64,000 nt of DNA from Paenibacillus silvestris (GCF_009882985.1 NZ_WTUZ01000038.1:141238-205237); one strand, 5' to 3'; positions 25,194 through 33,977 are shown, counted from the stretch's first letter. Notes: generated from the letters alone by a model not told the origin. A program made the numbers and translations.

Positions 25194-25203
25194 AATCCGT
25201 TCC

Positions 25204-25956
25204 TTACTTTTTCAAACCAATCTCCAAAAGATCTTTCACAGCCTCACTCACCATGATCAATCCTGCCACAGGTGGAACGAAAGCGTTGCTCGCCGGAGGC
25301 TGCTTCGCTTTACGAATTTCTGGTGCATTCTCTGGTACGATTTGTTGCGTGACGTCTTCACGCGGCTTCATCGGCTCTTCGGTCGAGAAGACGACTTTAA
25401 CGCCTTTTTTGATGCCTTCTTTGCGCAGCTTCTGGCGCACGACCCGAGCAACCGGGTCCATGCTCGTTTTGGAAATATCCGCAATTTTGAACAGCGAAGG
25501 GTCCATTTTATTAGCGGCCCCCATGCTGGAGACAATCGGAATTTTCCGCTCCAGACACTGCTTGATCAGATGAATTTTGTAGGAAATGGTGTCACTTGCA
25601 TCAAGCACGTAATCGATGTGATGAGCGAACACTTCCTCATAGGTTTCCTCTGTATAAAACATCCGCATTGAGATAACATCGCATTCCGGATTAATTAATT
25701 TGATGCGATCGCGCATCAGATCAGCTTTAGGCTGCCCTACAGTCGTTGTAAGGGCATGGATCTGACGGTTAATATTCGTGATGTCGACAACGTCTTTGTC
25801 GATCAGAATAAGACGTCCGATTCCCGTACGCGCCAACGCTTCAGCAGCGATTGCACCAACACCACCGATGCCTAAAACGACAACGGTGCTGTTTTTCATA
25901 ACGTCCAGGCCCTCAGGGCCAATGGCTAGTTCAGTCCGCGAAAATTGGTGAAGCAT
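25204..25956 (-). CDS. tcdA: tRNA threonylcarbamoyladenosine dehydratase TcdA (YrvM)
   Basis: A 250-residue E1/ThiF-family enzyme that cyclises t6A37 of tRNA to ct6A using ATP. The nucleotide site is VVVLGIGGVGAIAAEALARTGIG, followed by LIDKDVVDITNINRQI; DYVLDASDTISYKIHLI contains the conserved core, and the C-terminal region APVAGLIM-like PPVAGLIMVSEAV is present. AGAGGAC precedes ATG 25956. It follows aspS by 25 nt and is the last gene of the T-box controlled operon. Confidence 0.92.
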   Translation of the reverse strand: MLHQFSRTELAIGPEGLDVMKNSTVVVLGIGGVGAIAAEALARTGIGRLILIDKDVVDITNINRQIHALTTTVGQPKADLMRDRIKLINPECDVISMRMFYTEETYEEVFAHHIDYVLDASDTISYKIHLIKQCLERKIPIVSSMGAANKMDPSLFKIADISKTSMDPVARVVRQKLRKEGIKKGVKVVFSTEEPMKPREDVTQQIVPENAPEIRKAKQPPASNAFVPPVAGLIMVSEAVKDLLEIGLKK

Positions 25957-25981
25957 AGAAACACGTCCTCTTTCAATGTTC

Positions 25982-27760
25982 TTAGGCTTTAGCAGGCTGC
26001 TTAAGCGCTAAACGAATCGACAGCTGATCCAGCTGTTTGTCATCTACAGTTCCCGGTGCATCCATTAACAGGTCCGTTGCGCTCGCTGTTTTCGGGAATG
26101 CAATCGTTTCTCTCAAGTTCGTACGGCCTGTAATCAGCATCACCAAACGGTCAAAACCGAAGGCGAAACCGCCGTGTGGAGGCGTTCCATATTCGAACGC
26201 TTCTAACAAGAAGCCGAATTTCTCTTGTGCTTCTTCTTTGGAGAAACCAAGCGCTCCGAACATTTTTTCTTGCACGTCACGTTGGTAAATACGCATGGAA
26301 CCGCCGCCTACTTCATAGCCGTTCAACACAAGGTCATACGCTTGAGCGCGAATTTGACCTGGGTCCGTGTCAAAGAAATGAATGTCGTCTTCATTAGGAC
26401 GCGTGAACGGATGATGTTCTGCGACATAACGTTTCGCTTCTTCATCGTATCCAAGCAGCGGGAAGTCTACAACCCATGCGTACTTGAACTTGGAGTCGTC
26501 GATAAGTCCAAGTTGACGACCGATTTTCAGACGAAGGTTTCCTAGAACGTCGGCAACGACTTTCTTTTTATCCGCGGAGAAAAGAAGTAGATCTCCTTCT
26601 TCAGCGCCAAGACGCTCAGTTAATGCAGCAATTTCAGCCTCGTTAAAGAATTTCACGATAGGCCCTTTGAATTCGCCGTCTTTGACTTGAATCCAAGCTA
26701 AGCCCTTAGCCCCGTAACGCGCCGCGAATGGCAGCAGGTCATCGATTTCTTTACGACTCCAAGTACCACAACCTTTGGCGTTCAGCGCTTTAACTTGACC
26801 TCCGCCTTTAACCACATTCGCAAATACTTGAACGCCGGAAGTTTGAACGATGTCCGATACATCTTCGAGCTCTAGGCCGAAACGCAGATCCGGTTTGTCT
26901 GAACCATATTTCGCCATCGCATCTGCATGCGTAATACGTTGGAAAGGACGCGGGATTTCGACTTGTGCAGTTTCTCTCATCAAGTTAACGACAAGTTCTT
27001 CCAAAATATCGAGTAGTTGATCTTGTGCTAGGAAGGAAGTCTCAATGTCGACTTGTGTAAATTCCGGTTGACGGTCTGCACGAAGGTCCTCATCGCGGAA
27101 ACAACGTGCGATTTGGTAGTAACGCTCCAAACCACTAACCATCAGCAGTTGTTTGAAAATTTGTGGAGATTGCGGCAGCGCGAAAAATTCACCTGGGTGA
27201 ACACGGCTTGGCACCAAGTAATCACGAGCCCCTTCCGGTGTGCTTTTCGTCAAAATTGGTGTTTCAACTTCCACGAATCCTTGGTCATCCAAGAAATTGC
27301 GGAAAATCTTGGACGCTTTCGAGCGAAGCATTAATGTTCTTTGCATTTCTGGACGACGAAGATCCAAATAGCGGTATTTCAAGCGAACAGCTTCATCAAC
27401 ATCTACACCGTCTTCAATGAAGAACGGAGGTGTTTTGGCTGCGTTCATAATTTCGATTTCCGTTACTTGAATTTCAATCTCACCCGTTGGGATGTTCTTA
27501 TTAATGGTTTCCGCGTCACGTTCTACGATTTTCCCTTTTACTGCAAGCACATATTCGTTACGTGCACGGTCAGCAATAGCAAGCGCATCCCCTGAGAAAT
27601 CCGGGTTAAAGACAGTCTGTACAAGCCCGCTGCGGTCGCGAAGATCAATAAATAGAACACCGCCTAAGTCACGTCTTCTTTGTACCCACCCGTTTAATAT
27701 TACAGTCTGTCCTACCTGGGCTTTTGTAAGCTGCCCGCAATGATGTGTTTTGAGCATCAT
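25982..27760 (-). CDS. aspS: Aspartyl-tRNA synthetase
   Basis: A 592-residue class IIb synthetase of the bacterial type. The N-terminal OB fold reads VILNGWVQRRRDLGGVLFIDLRDRSG; motif 2 is in FRDEDLRADRQPEFTQVD and motif 3 in GFAFGFDRLVMLITG; the bacterial GAD insertion domain lies between. It follows hisS by 44 nt and shares its leader. GAGGAGG lies 11 nt before ATG 27760. Whether it also charges Asn cannot be told without the rest of the genome (gatCAB, asnS). Confidence 0.97.
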   Translation of the reverse strand: MMLKTHHCGQLTKAQVGQTVILNGWVQRRRDLGGVLFIDLRDRSGLVQTVFNPDFSGDALAIADRARNEYVLAVKGKIVERDAETINKNIPTGEIEIQVTEIEIMNAAKTPPFFIEDGVDVDEAVRLKYRYLDLRRPEMQRTLMLRSKASKIFRNFLDDQGFVEVETPILTKSTPEGARDYLVPSRVHPGEFFALPQSPQIFKQLLMVSGLERYYQIARCFRDEDLRADRQPEFTQVDIETSFLAQDQLLDILEELVVNLMRETAQVEIPRPFQRITHADAMAKYGSDKPDLRFGLELEDVSDIVQTSGVQVFANVVKGGGQVKALNAKGCGTWSRKEIDDLLPFAARYGAKGLAWIQVKDGEFKGPIVKFFNEAEIAALTERLGAEEGDLLLFSADKKKVVADVLGNLRLKIGRQLGLIDDSKFKYAWVVDFPLLGYDEEAKRYVAEHHPFTRPNEDDIHFFDTDPGQIRAQAYDLVLNGYEVGGGSMRIYQRDVQEKMFGALGFSKEEAQEKFGFLLEAFEYGTPPHGGFAFGFDRLVMLITGRTNLRETIAFPKTASATDLLMDAPGTVDDKQLDQLSIRLALKQPAKA

Positions 27761-27804
27761 AATGTTGTTGCCTCCTCATGAGTAGTTGAATAATTCAATG
27801 CTAT

Positions 27805-29070
27805 CTATTCGAATAGTGTCTTTGCAGCATTTGAGGCAAGATCCACTAGACTTATAATGACTTGAGAACCTGTTTCCATTTGCTTCAGCGTAATTTCGCC
27901 GCGGGCGAGCTCATCGTCTCCGAGAATCGCCACATACTTCGCTTGAAAACGGTCCGCTGATTTCATTTGCGCCTTCAACTTGCGTCCTTGGTAGTCCTTC
28001 TCAGCTTTGAGACCTTGAACCCTTAACTGGTGCAGCAGCTTCGTAACTTCCTTCTCAGCAGGCTCACCTAATCCAATTAAATAGACATCAAGCGGCTCTG
28101 GTTTCGGGATTTCAACACCTTGCGCTTGCAGCACAAGCAGAATACGTTCCAGGCCTAAACCTAAGCCAACCCCTGGCTGATCTGTACCATGACCACCAAT
28201 TTGCTCAACGAGACCGTTGTAACGCCCGCCGCCGCCAATTGTATCGATAGCTCCAATGCCAGCTGCTTTGTATTCAAAAGCAGTGTGCGTGTAGTAATCA
28301 AGCCCGCGCACTAGGCGAGGATTAACTCGATAGGGAATGTCCATAGCGGTTAGGTGCTCTCGAACCGCCGCAAAGTGTGTCGTGCATTCTTCGTCCAAAT
28401 AATCCAGAATCTCAGGAGCGCCTACCCCATACTTTTGATCTGTTTTGCAATCAAGAATTCGCATCGGATTGCGATCAAAACGGGACTGACAATCTTTGCA
28501 AAGCAAATGTTTCACTGGTGCAAAAAATTCCTGCAGCTTCTCGCGGTAAACGGTTCTAACAGAAGGTGTGCCCACGGAGTTAATTTCCACGGTTACTTCT
28601 TTTAACCCAATTTCTTTGTAGAAAGTGTACCCCAGCGCAATGACTTCTGCATCGATGCTTGGATCAACGGATCCGAAAGCCTCAATCCCGAACTGGTGGA
28701 ACTGACGGTATCTTCCTGCTTGCGGCTGCTCATAGCGGAACATAGGTCCCACATAGAACAACTTCGTCAAATCTGGCACTCCATACAACTTATTTTCTAC
28801 ATAAGCCCTAACAACGCCAGCAGTCCCTTCTGGACGCAAGGTCATACTGCGATCGCCTTTATCCACAAATGTGTACATTTCTTTCTCGACAATATCCGTC
28901 GTTTCTCCAACACCTCGGGAGAAAAGCTCGGTACTCTCGAAAATTGGCGAACGGATTTCTTTGTAGTTAAACCGTTGACATAGATCTCTTGCTTTACTTT
29001 CCAGGTACTGCCACTTCTCCACTTCGCCGGGAAGCAGGTCCTGCGTGCCTTTTGGCTTTTGAATGCTCAT
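27805..29070 (-). CDS. hisS: Histidyl-tRNA synthetase
   Basis: A 421-residue class II synthetase. Start KPKGTQDLLPGEVEKWQYLE; motif 2 FRYEQPQAGRYRQFHQFGIE; histidine-binding LVRGLDYYTHTAFE and the GGGGRYNGLVEQIGG glycine loop are intact; C-terminal anticodon domain present. First gene of hisS-aspS-tcdA behind a T-box leader. Confidence 0.97.
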   Translation of the reverse strand: MSIQKPKGTQDLLPGEVEKWQYLESKARDLCQRFNYKEIRSPIFESTELFSRGVGETTDIVEKEMYTFVDKGDRSMTLRPEGTAGVVRAYVENKLYGVPDLTKLFYVGPMFRYEQPQAGRYRQFHQFGIEAFGSVDPSIDAEVIALGYTFYKEIGLKEVTVEINSVGTPSVRTVYREKLQEFFAPVKHLLCKDCQSRFDRNPMRILDCKTDQKYGVGAPEILDYLDEECTTHFAAVREHLTAMDIPYRVNPRLVRGLDYYTHTAFEYKAAGIGAIDTIGGGGRYNGLVEQIGGHGTDQPGVGLGLGLERILLVLQAQGVEIPKPEPLDVYLIGLGEPAEKEVTKLLHQLRVQGLKAEKDYQGRKLKAQMKSADRFQAKYVAILGDDELARGEITLKQMETGSQVIISLVDLASNAAKTLFE

Positions 29071-29111
29071 GTGTTCAACCTCCCTTTATCTGTCGATCTT
29101 GGTTATATAAC

Positions 29112-29154
29112 AAAAAAATCCCCCACCCCCGACGTTTGTCAGGGACGAGAGATT
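29112..29154 (-). terminator. T-box regulated leader terminator of hisS
   Basis: Minus strand AATCTCTCGTCCCTGAC pairs (some G-T) with GTCGGGGGTGGGGGATT, followed by seven T. Confidence 0.8.
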
Positions 29155-29405
29155 TGATTAACAAATTCACCCGTGGTACCACCCACATTCAGATCGTCTG
29201 TTCTCGCACCCTAGGTCAAACCTAGGTACAACAAACAGAAATCTGCTCTTTACGGTTAACGCCCGCGAATACGCACTAGCCGCTACTAGACGGTCGATAT
29301 AAATCGACATGTCGTTCCCAGCAGGTCCTCGGGGAGGTCTTTTCGTTCGCTCATCATAGGAAGCTTGCAGCCTGGACTTCCTTCTCTGATAATGTGGGGG
29401 CGAAA
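29112..29405 (-). promoter_or_regulatory. T-box riboswitch upstream of hisS-aspS, apparent Asp specifier
   Basis: The antiterminator sequence GGGTGGTACCACGGGTGAA is seen on the minus strand (complement of about 29166-29184). The specifier context GAAC-GAC-A gives GAC (Asp) at 29311-29313, in the same GAAC-NNN-A frame as the alaS leader. A His codon CAT overlaps it by one base (29309-29311). T-box identity is firm; the specifier needs a fold. Confidence 0.85.
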
Positions 29406-29450
29406 TACTTTATCCCTTCAACGGATCACAAAGGTATTGAATTATTGTTT

Positions 29451-29479
29451 ATTGTAAACATTGGCAGAAGTAAAGTCAA
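29451..29479 (-). promoter_or_regulatory. Sigma-A promoter of the hisS leader
   Basis: Minus strand TTGACT, 17-nt spacer, TACAAT, just upstream of T-box stem I. Confidence 0.75.
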
Positions 29480-29519
29480 GAGATATACGTCCACTTGACT
29501 TCGTACCGCCTTCATTTAA

Positions 29520-29825
29520 TTAATGAGAGTCAGCCCATTTTTGCAACTCGTCCATAACAGGCTTAAGCCCTTTTCCTTTAGCTGTCAATTCGTATTCAAT
29601 ACGAACCGGAGTTTCCGGGTACACGTGTCGGACAATGATCTCTGCAGCCTCAAGTTCTTTAAATCTCTCCGAAAGCATACGATCACTCATACTAGGAATT
29701 AGCACGGATATGTCTTTAAACCTCTTCGGTCCAGTCAATAAGACATGAACGATGAGTCCCGTCCAACGCTTTCCCAGAAGTTCAAATGCATTTTCGAATT
29801 TCGGGCACAGTTGATAGTCTTCCAT
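29520..29825 (-). CDS. HxlR-family transcriptional regulator (YodB/CatR-like)
   Basis: A 101-residue winged-helix regulator. It starts MEDYQLCPKFENAFELLGKRWTGLI, with a single conserved Cys7 near the N-terminus, the position of the redox-sensing Cys in B. subtilis YodB and CatR. The rest, FKDISVLIPSMSDRMLSERFKELEAAEIIVRHVYPETPVRIEYELTAKG, spans the family (in parts). ATG 29825 has AAGGAG 9 nt upstream; the longer frame lacks one. It is divergent from a DoxX gene, as quinone-responsive HxlR regulators often are, so it likely represses that gene. Inducer inferred only. Confidence 0.88.
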   Translation of the reverse strand: MEDYQLCPKFENAFELLGKRWTGLIVHVLLTGPKRFKDISVLIPSMSDRMLSERFKELEAAEIIVRHVYPETPVRIEYELTAKGKGLKPVMDELQKWADSH

Positions 29826-29863
29826 ATAAATCATCTCCTTATAAACAATTTTAGCATAGTCGC

Positions 29864-29910
29864 TTGACAAAAGTAAGTGCTGCGTAATAATATACTAACA
29901 TAAAGTAAGT
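29864..29910 (+). promoter_or_regulatory. DoxX promoter with AAAGTAAGT direct repeats
   Basis: TTGACA at 29864-29869, 18-nt spacer, TAATAT at 29888-29893. AAAGTAAGT occurs at 29870-29878 and 29902-29910, flanking the -10; candidate HxlR operators. Confidence 0.55.
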
Positions 29911-29947
29911 AATTAATGAAAATTTATTTAAAGAGGAGTTGTTAGTC

Positions 29948-30337
29948 ATGGCTTTAGGTCTTCTTATTATTCGTTTGGTCTTAGGTTTAACAATAGCCGC
30001 GCATGGCACACAGAAAGTATTTGGATGGTTTGGCGGTTATGGACCAAAAGGCACAGGAGGCTTTTTCGACTCCATTGGGATTAAGCCCGGTGTTCTGATG
30101 GCCGTTGTGGCTGGCTTGTCGGAAATTGTAGGCGGATTGTTCTTTGCCGCAGGACTTTGGACACCACTTGCTGCTGCACTTATTATCATTACGATGCTTG
30201 TTGCTATTATTAAGGTTCATTATAAAAGCTATTGGTCGACCTCCAATGGGTTCGAGTACAATTTGCTTTTGATCGCGGCAGCATTAGGCGTCGCTCTTAT
30301 CGGTGCAGGTGATTATTCGCTGGATGCTTTATTCTAA
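29948..30337 (+). CDS. DoxX family membrane protein (CatD/MhqP-like)
   Basis: A 129-residue protein with four transmembrane segments. It begins ALGLLIIRLVLGLTIAAHGTQKVFGWFGGYG, with the GxHGxxK-type motif of DoxX proteins, and has a central IGIKPGVLMAVVAGLSEIVGGLFFAAGLWTP (quoted in parts). In B. subtilis DoxX proteins CatD and MhqP are induced by quinones under YodB, CatR or MhqR. The divergent HxlR gene supports the same circuit. ATG 29948 follows AGAGGAG by 9 nt. Confidence 0.87.
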   Translation: MALGLLIIRLVLGLTIAAHGTQKVFGWFGGYGPKGTGGFFDSIGIKPGVLMAVVAGLSEIVGGLFFAAGLWTPLAAALIIITMLVAIIKVHYKSYWSTSNGFEYNLLLIAAALGVALIGAGDYSLDALF

Positions 30338-30345
30338 AAAATAAG

Positions 30346-30400
30346 AAAAAGGGCTATCTCCTTAGGTCAGAAATGACTTGATGGATGATAGCCTTTTTTG
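30346..30400 (+). terminator. Terminator of the DoxX gene
   Basis: GGCTATC and GATAGCC arms followed by TTTTTTG. Confidence 0.8.
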
Positions 30401-30658
30401 TATCTACACAAAGAAAATAGCCTGCAGCACGAGTGGCGGCAGGCCTCTAGACAATATATAAATTAAAGGGGGTCGAGTTTTATTATACCCACGGTTAATT
30501 AACGCCGTATCAATTTTAAATTACAATTTCATTACAAGTGTTTTCCCTGTATTTTCATCATTTTCATTTGCTCTCCCTCGTATATTCAGACTTTTTTCCA
30601 CATATACATGTACAACAAGGCAAATGGCCTTGAATATCTCACCAGGAGGCTGTTAACA
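30401..30658. other. Region upstream of the acidic protein gene
   Basis: About 260 bp without a gene. It holds a GCCTGC/GCAGGC hairpin at 30421-30446 without a clear T-run, and AT-rich DNA. No confident promoter was found. Confidence 0.4.
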
Positions 30659-30967
30659 ATGACAACACAAAACGAGTTTCAAGAGGAACGGCAAGATCTA
30701 GTGGTGCTCTTCTCTGAGGAATCCGAAACCGAAGCTGAAGTAGAAGATGACGTAGCCGAAGAATCAGAAGCAGCCGAAGAAGAGGCCATTGAAGATTCGG
30801 ACGAAGCTGAAGAAGTGGAAGAAGCAGCTGATGAAGAAGAAGTCGAAGCGGAAGAAGAAGCGGAAGTTGATGCCGATGAGGATGCTGAAGTAGATAGTGA
30901 GGATTCTGCCGAAGAAGAAGCGGAAGAATCTGCGGAAGCCGAAGAGGATGCTTCAGAAGCTGACTGA
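30659..30967 (+). CDS. Extremely acidic low-complexity protein
   Basis: A 102-residue protein; 54 residues are Glu or Asp, Ala is the next most common, there is one Arg and no Lys. From residue 20 on it is an almost unbroken Glu/Asp/Ala/Ser/Val repeat, likely disordered. The ATG at 30659 has a strong AGGAGG 9 nt upstream and the ORF ends 5' of a strong terminator, which argues that it is really expressed. No signal peptide or transmembrane segment. No family recognised. Could act as a polyanion, a metal sink or a nucleic-acid mimic; none of this is shown. Confidence 0.72.
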   Translation: MTTQNEFQEERQDLVVLFSEESETEAEVEDDVAEESEAAEEEAIEDSDEAEEVEEAADEEEVEAEEEAEVDADEDAEVDSEDSAEEEAEESAEAEEDASEAD

Positions 30968-31007
30968 AATTTGTAAGCGCAGTCATAAAAACTTCCATTG
31001 GCTTCGA

Positions 31008-31066
31008 AAAAAAGGATAAGAGCCTTATCGCCACAGGAAACTCGGCGTAATAAGGCTCTTATTTGT
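31008..31066. terminator. Bidirectional terminator, acidic protein / FAD oxidoreductase
   Basis: A perfect 12-bp ATAAGAGCCTTA / TAAGGCTCTTAT stem between the two converging genes. Confidence 0.85.
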
Positions 31067-31072
31067 TATTTA

Positions 31073-33037
31073 TTAAGGCTTGCCTGTTAAGCCAACCTTT
31101 AGATCTTTGATAAGCAAGTACGTGTCCGCATTCGTTAATTTTTGCTTGTCTGCTATTAACTTCAAGGAAGCGTCAGTCAGCAGTTTACTCTCCATTAACT
31201 TGGCTTGAGCCTCTTGAGATGAAGCTGTCAGTCCCAAAGCTTGTGTGATCGTGTAAGCAGCCTGCTCAAGAGATAATGGGATTTTATCGGCATTCTCCAG
31301 CTTTGCTATCGCCTGGGATACATCACCTTTGAACGCATCTGGCTTCATTTTCTTCGCGCCGCTCACGAGATTAACCATTCGCTTCGGATTCGCTGGGTCA
31401 TCTAAGTGAAAATTATTGTCGTACGCACCGGAAGCCAGCCCTAGCATTAGTGCAGATTTCAGACCCTCATAGGCTTTGTGCTCCATAAATGGCTGCGGCT
31501 TGAGCGTCATCGGATGAATCTCCATGCCTTGTTTGTTCAGCTGCTCTTGCAGCTTCGCAATCCCTTCTTTGGAGGCCGACAGCTGACGGAACGTCATGTT
31601 CTCTTGCTTAGCAAACATGGCTGCAGCTCCTGCGGCTTCCCCTTCGGCCATGCCTGTAGGCATAACGCGGGCGCTTCCGTGCGGCAGTGTATCGTAGCTG
31701 GCCGCTCTGCCTACTACAAGCAATCCATCCACTTTCTGCGGCACTAAGCTGCGGAACGGAATTGCGTATTGCTTCGGTTTACAAACAACGTTGCCGGAAT
31801 CCGTTGGGGAGATCCTTTGGATATCCACAGGATATGAACCGAATCCAATGCGGTCCCATTGATCATTGTTCGTACAAACGTCAACGATATTAAGTCGGTA
31901 TTCCCCTTGCATATGACGCGTTTCCCGAACATATAGCTCTGGTGCAGATCCGTCGAGCTCAAGGCTTGCGAATTCAGGGAATGTTTTTTGCATATAAGTT
32001 AAAATATTAGGCAGCTCTTTTTTCCCAATGTCAAAAGCTTCTTGAACAGATTTCGGATCAAGGGTATCTACTCCGAAAATTTGTAAGGCATTAATAAGGA
32101 CAGTATCATTATTTTCCCTACCCATATTTAGCCCTCTCATCTTGGCTCTTTCTTTGTTAAGAGGCGGGTATTTACTCATTTCTCCATAACCAAATACACT
32201 TACTTCATTTACACCAGTATCCGGATTATTATCGCCGTTCAACCGTTTGGCCATCAGGTTCCATACTTCCGGTGTTACGTTTTTCAGGCGAAACGCAAGC
32301 GTCACGGCCATCTTGGAATTCGGATCCCCGATATCCTCATGCCCGATCGTAAACGGCACCCCTGCTGCCGCCGCGAAATCACCATCCTGCGTCGCATCAA
32401 TGACAGAAGCAGCCTTCACGACTTGCGTGCTCCCATTCTCGAGAGTGATCGTAGCGCCTTGCACCGATTTTTTATCTGGGGAAAGGAGCGGATCAATCTT
32501 CTTGGTTTTGAGCAGCAAATCGATTTTCGATTCATTTTTAACCAAATCATAGAACGCATTAGCGGCTGTATTCACATCGAAGGAATCTCCTTCAATCTTG
32601 GCATACCACTCGGAGAAGAAGCCTTTGTTAAACACATCATCTTTCCCTAAAAGGTTCTTGTTTGGGGAATAATTCATATCAATGGAGTTAATCCAGCCGA
32701 GTGTCATTAGCCCTCCCAGAATCTCACGATTCCGTCCATCGACCAGAAGGGTACTCAATCCATTACGCGCTGCTGAAACGGCCGCTGCAACCCCTTCAGG
32801 GTCGGTACCAACGACAATGACGTCATACGCCTCTTTTGTTTTCTTCACGGATTTCACTTCTTCAATTTCTTGCTTTGCCTGGCTTTGTCCACCGCTTATG
32901 TGGTGTTTATATTGATAATACAAAGATGCTGCAGCTGCCAGCACCGCGAGCAGAATCAAGATCCCCATCAACCAAAGCCATCCTTTGGAAGCGGAATTGT
33001 TACGATTCGGATTTGCCATTAAAACAAAAGCACCCAC
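31073..33037 (-). CDS. Membrane-anchored FAD-dependent oxidoreductase
   Basis: A 654-residue protein. One transmembrane helix lies near residues 20-42, after NPNRNNSASKGW. The Rossmann FAD site is YDVIVVGTDPEGVAAAVSAARNG, with the third Gly of GxGxxG replaced (GTDPEG). GGLMTLGWINSIDMNY and DATQDGDFAAAAGV follow, as in the FAD_oxidored (PF12831) group. The tail from about residue 530 holds two helical repeats, similar to S-layer-like or helical modules but not assigned. Orientation of the helix would put the enzyme outside the membrane. Start is uncertain: GTG 33037 behind AGGGG, or ATG 33019 with a 15-nt spacer. Substrate unknown. Confidence 0.82.
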   Translation of the reverse strand: MGAFVLMANPNRNNSASKGWLWLMGILILLAVLAAAASLYYQYKHHISGGQSQAKQEIEEVKSVKKTKEAYDVIVVGTDPEGVAAAVSAARNGLSTLLVDGRNREILGGLMTLGWINSIDMNYSPNKNLLGKDDVFNKGFFSEWYAKIEGDSFDVNTAANAFYDLVKNESKIDLLLKTKKIDPLLSPDKKSVQGATITLENGSTQVVKAASVIDATQDGDFAAAAGVPFTIGHEDIGDPNSKMAVTLAFRLKNVTPEVWNLMAKRLNGDNNPDTGVNEVSVFGYGEMSKYPPLNKERAKMRGLNMGRENNDTVLINALQIFGVDTLDPKSVQEAFDIGKKELPNILTYMQKTFPEFASLELDGSAPELYVRETRHMQGEYRLNIVDVCTNNDQWDRIGFGSYPVDIQRISPTDSGNVVCKPKQYAIPFRSLVPQKVDGLLVVGRAASYDTLPHGSARVMPTGMAEGEAAGAAAMFAKQENMTFRQLSASKEGIAKLQEQLNKQGMEIHPMTLKPQPFMEHKAYEGLKSALMLGLASGAYDNNFHLDDPANPKRMVNLVSGAKKMKPDAFKGDVSQAIAKLENADKIPLSLEQAAYTITQALGLTASSQEAQAKLMESKLLTDASLKLIADKQKLTNADTYLLIKDLKVGLTGKP

Positions 33038-33177
33038 CTTGTCCCCTGCTTTTCATACAGCTTACCGGTTAAAGGTTTGATAAGCTTTCTTGAGCAGTCG
33101 ATTAATTTGTCAGCCAAAAACATCACTTGTTAGTTTACCACACTTTAAAGTCTTAGAGAAATCTTGCCGATAGAACA

Positions 33178-33219
33178 AATAAAGCCTCGCATTGCTAATG
33201 AAGCAGTGCGGGGCTTTAC
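33178..33219 (-). terminator. Terminator of the 57-residue gene
   Basis: AAAGCC..CGCA and TGCG..GGCTTT arms followed by ATTTG on the minus strand, 2 nt after the stop codon. Confidence 0.7.
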
Positions 33220-33221
33220 GA

Positions 33222-33395
33222 TTAACGATATGATTTCTTGGGAATGCTTTTCATTTTCTCCTGCTCGGATGTGAACTCTGCGCTAATTTCAATGTCCGCT
33301 AGCGCTGGTGCCTGACTCATCCGCTCAGCAAGTGTTGTATGCAGCAGTTGCTGCTCTGGCGCCGTCATGGCTTTATGCTTGATCGATTGACGCAT
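33222..33395 (-). CDS. Small protein of unknown function
   Basis: A 57-residue basic protein starting MRQSIKHKAMTAPEQQ and ending SIPKKSYR, with no transmembrane segment or known motif. Support for being real is the context: AGGAG 7 nt before ATG 33395, and a terminator right after the TAA. It lies between dtd and the FAD oxidoreductase. No function can be proposed. Confidence 0.6.
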   Translation of the reverse strand: MRQSIKHKAMTAPEQQLLHTTLAERMSQAPALADIEISAEFTSEQEKMKSIPKKSYR

Positions 33396-33481
33396 CTGGA
33401 TGCTCCTAACTGCAAGAATATACAGTTTAAGTATACCCAAGCTAGCCGCATCTTATCCTTTTGCAAAGGACGTATCCGCTT

Positions 33482-33922
33482 CTATTTGCTATCGATAACC
33501 AATGTGACAGGTCCCCAATTCGTAAACGAAACATCCATCATTTCGCCAAATGCGCCCGTTTCTACTTGCAAGCCCTGAGCACGGAGCAGCTCATTGAACT
33601 TGTCATACAGCGGCTGCGCAATCTCGGGCCTAGCGGCTGCCATGAAGTTGGGACGCTTCCCTTTGCGGCAATCCCCATACAAAGTAAACTGCGATACGGA
33701 CAAAATCTGACCGCCTGTCTCCAGCACAGAAAGATTCATTTTCCCCGTCTCATCTTCAAAAATGCGCAGTCCGGATACTTTGTCCGCTATATATTTCGCA
33801 TCCTGCTCGGTATCCTCGTGGGTAATGCCGACTAACAGCATCAAACCATGCTCGATCTGGCCGACAGATACTTCATTAACAGTTACTTCGGCGCGTTTAC
33901 ACCGCTGAACGACTACTCTCAT
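33482..33922 (-). CDS. dtd: D-aminoacyl-tRNA deacylase
   Basis: A 146-residue enzyme that frees tRNA from D-amino acids and from glycine wrongly charged on tRNA-Ala. Start MRVVVQRCKRAEVTV is standard for DTD. The catalytic SQFTLYGD and the cross-subunit NWGPVT (the Gly-cisPro motif) are intact, as is GKRPNFMAAARPE. ATG 33922 is used; the GTG at 33943 only extends the frame. Follows rel by 55 nt, as in B. subtilis. Confidence 0.95.
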   Translation of the reverse strand: MRVVVQRCKRAEVTVNEVSVGQIEHGLMLLVGITHEDTEQDAKYIADKVSGLRIFEDETGKMNLSVLETGGQILSVSQFTLYGDCRKGKRPNFMAAARPEIAQPLYDKFNELLRAQGLQVETGAFGEMMDVSFTNWGPVTLVIDSK

Positions 33923-33977
33923 GGCTTCTCTAAATCTCCTCACGTTTGTTCACATCCGCAAGCCGCAAGTTGCAAGC

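Noticed and set aside
24549..25203. A 6S RNA in the rarA-tcdA-aspS neighbourhood, where B. subtilis has one
   Set aside because: I could not find a long hairpin with the central bubble; the gap is filled by the rarA promoter, palindrome, microsatellite and array A. A covariance search could change this.
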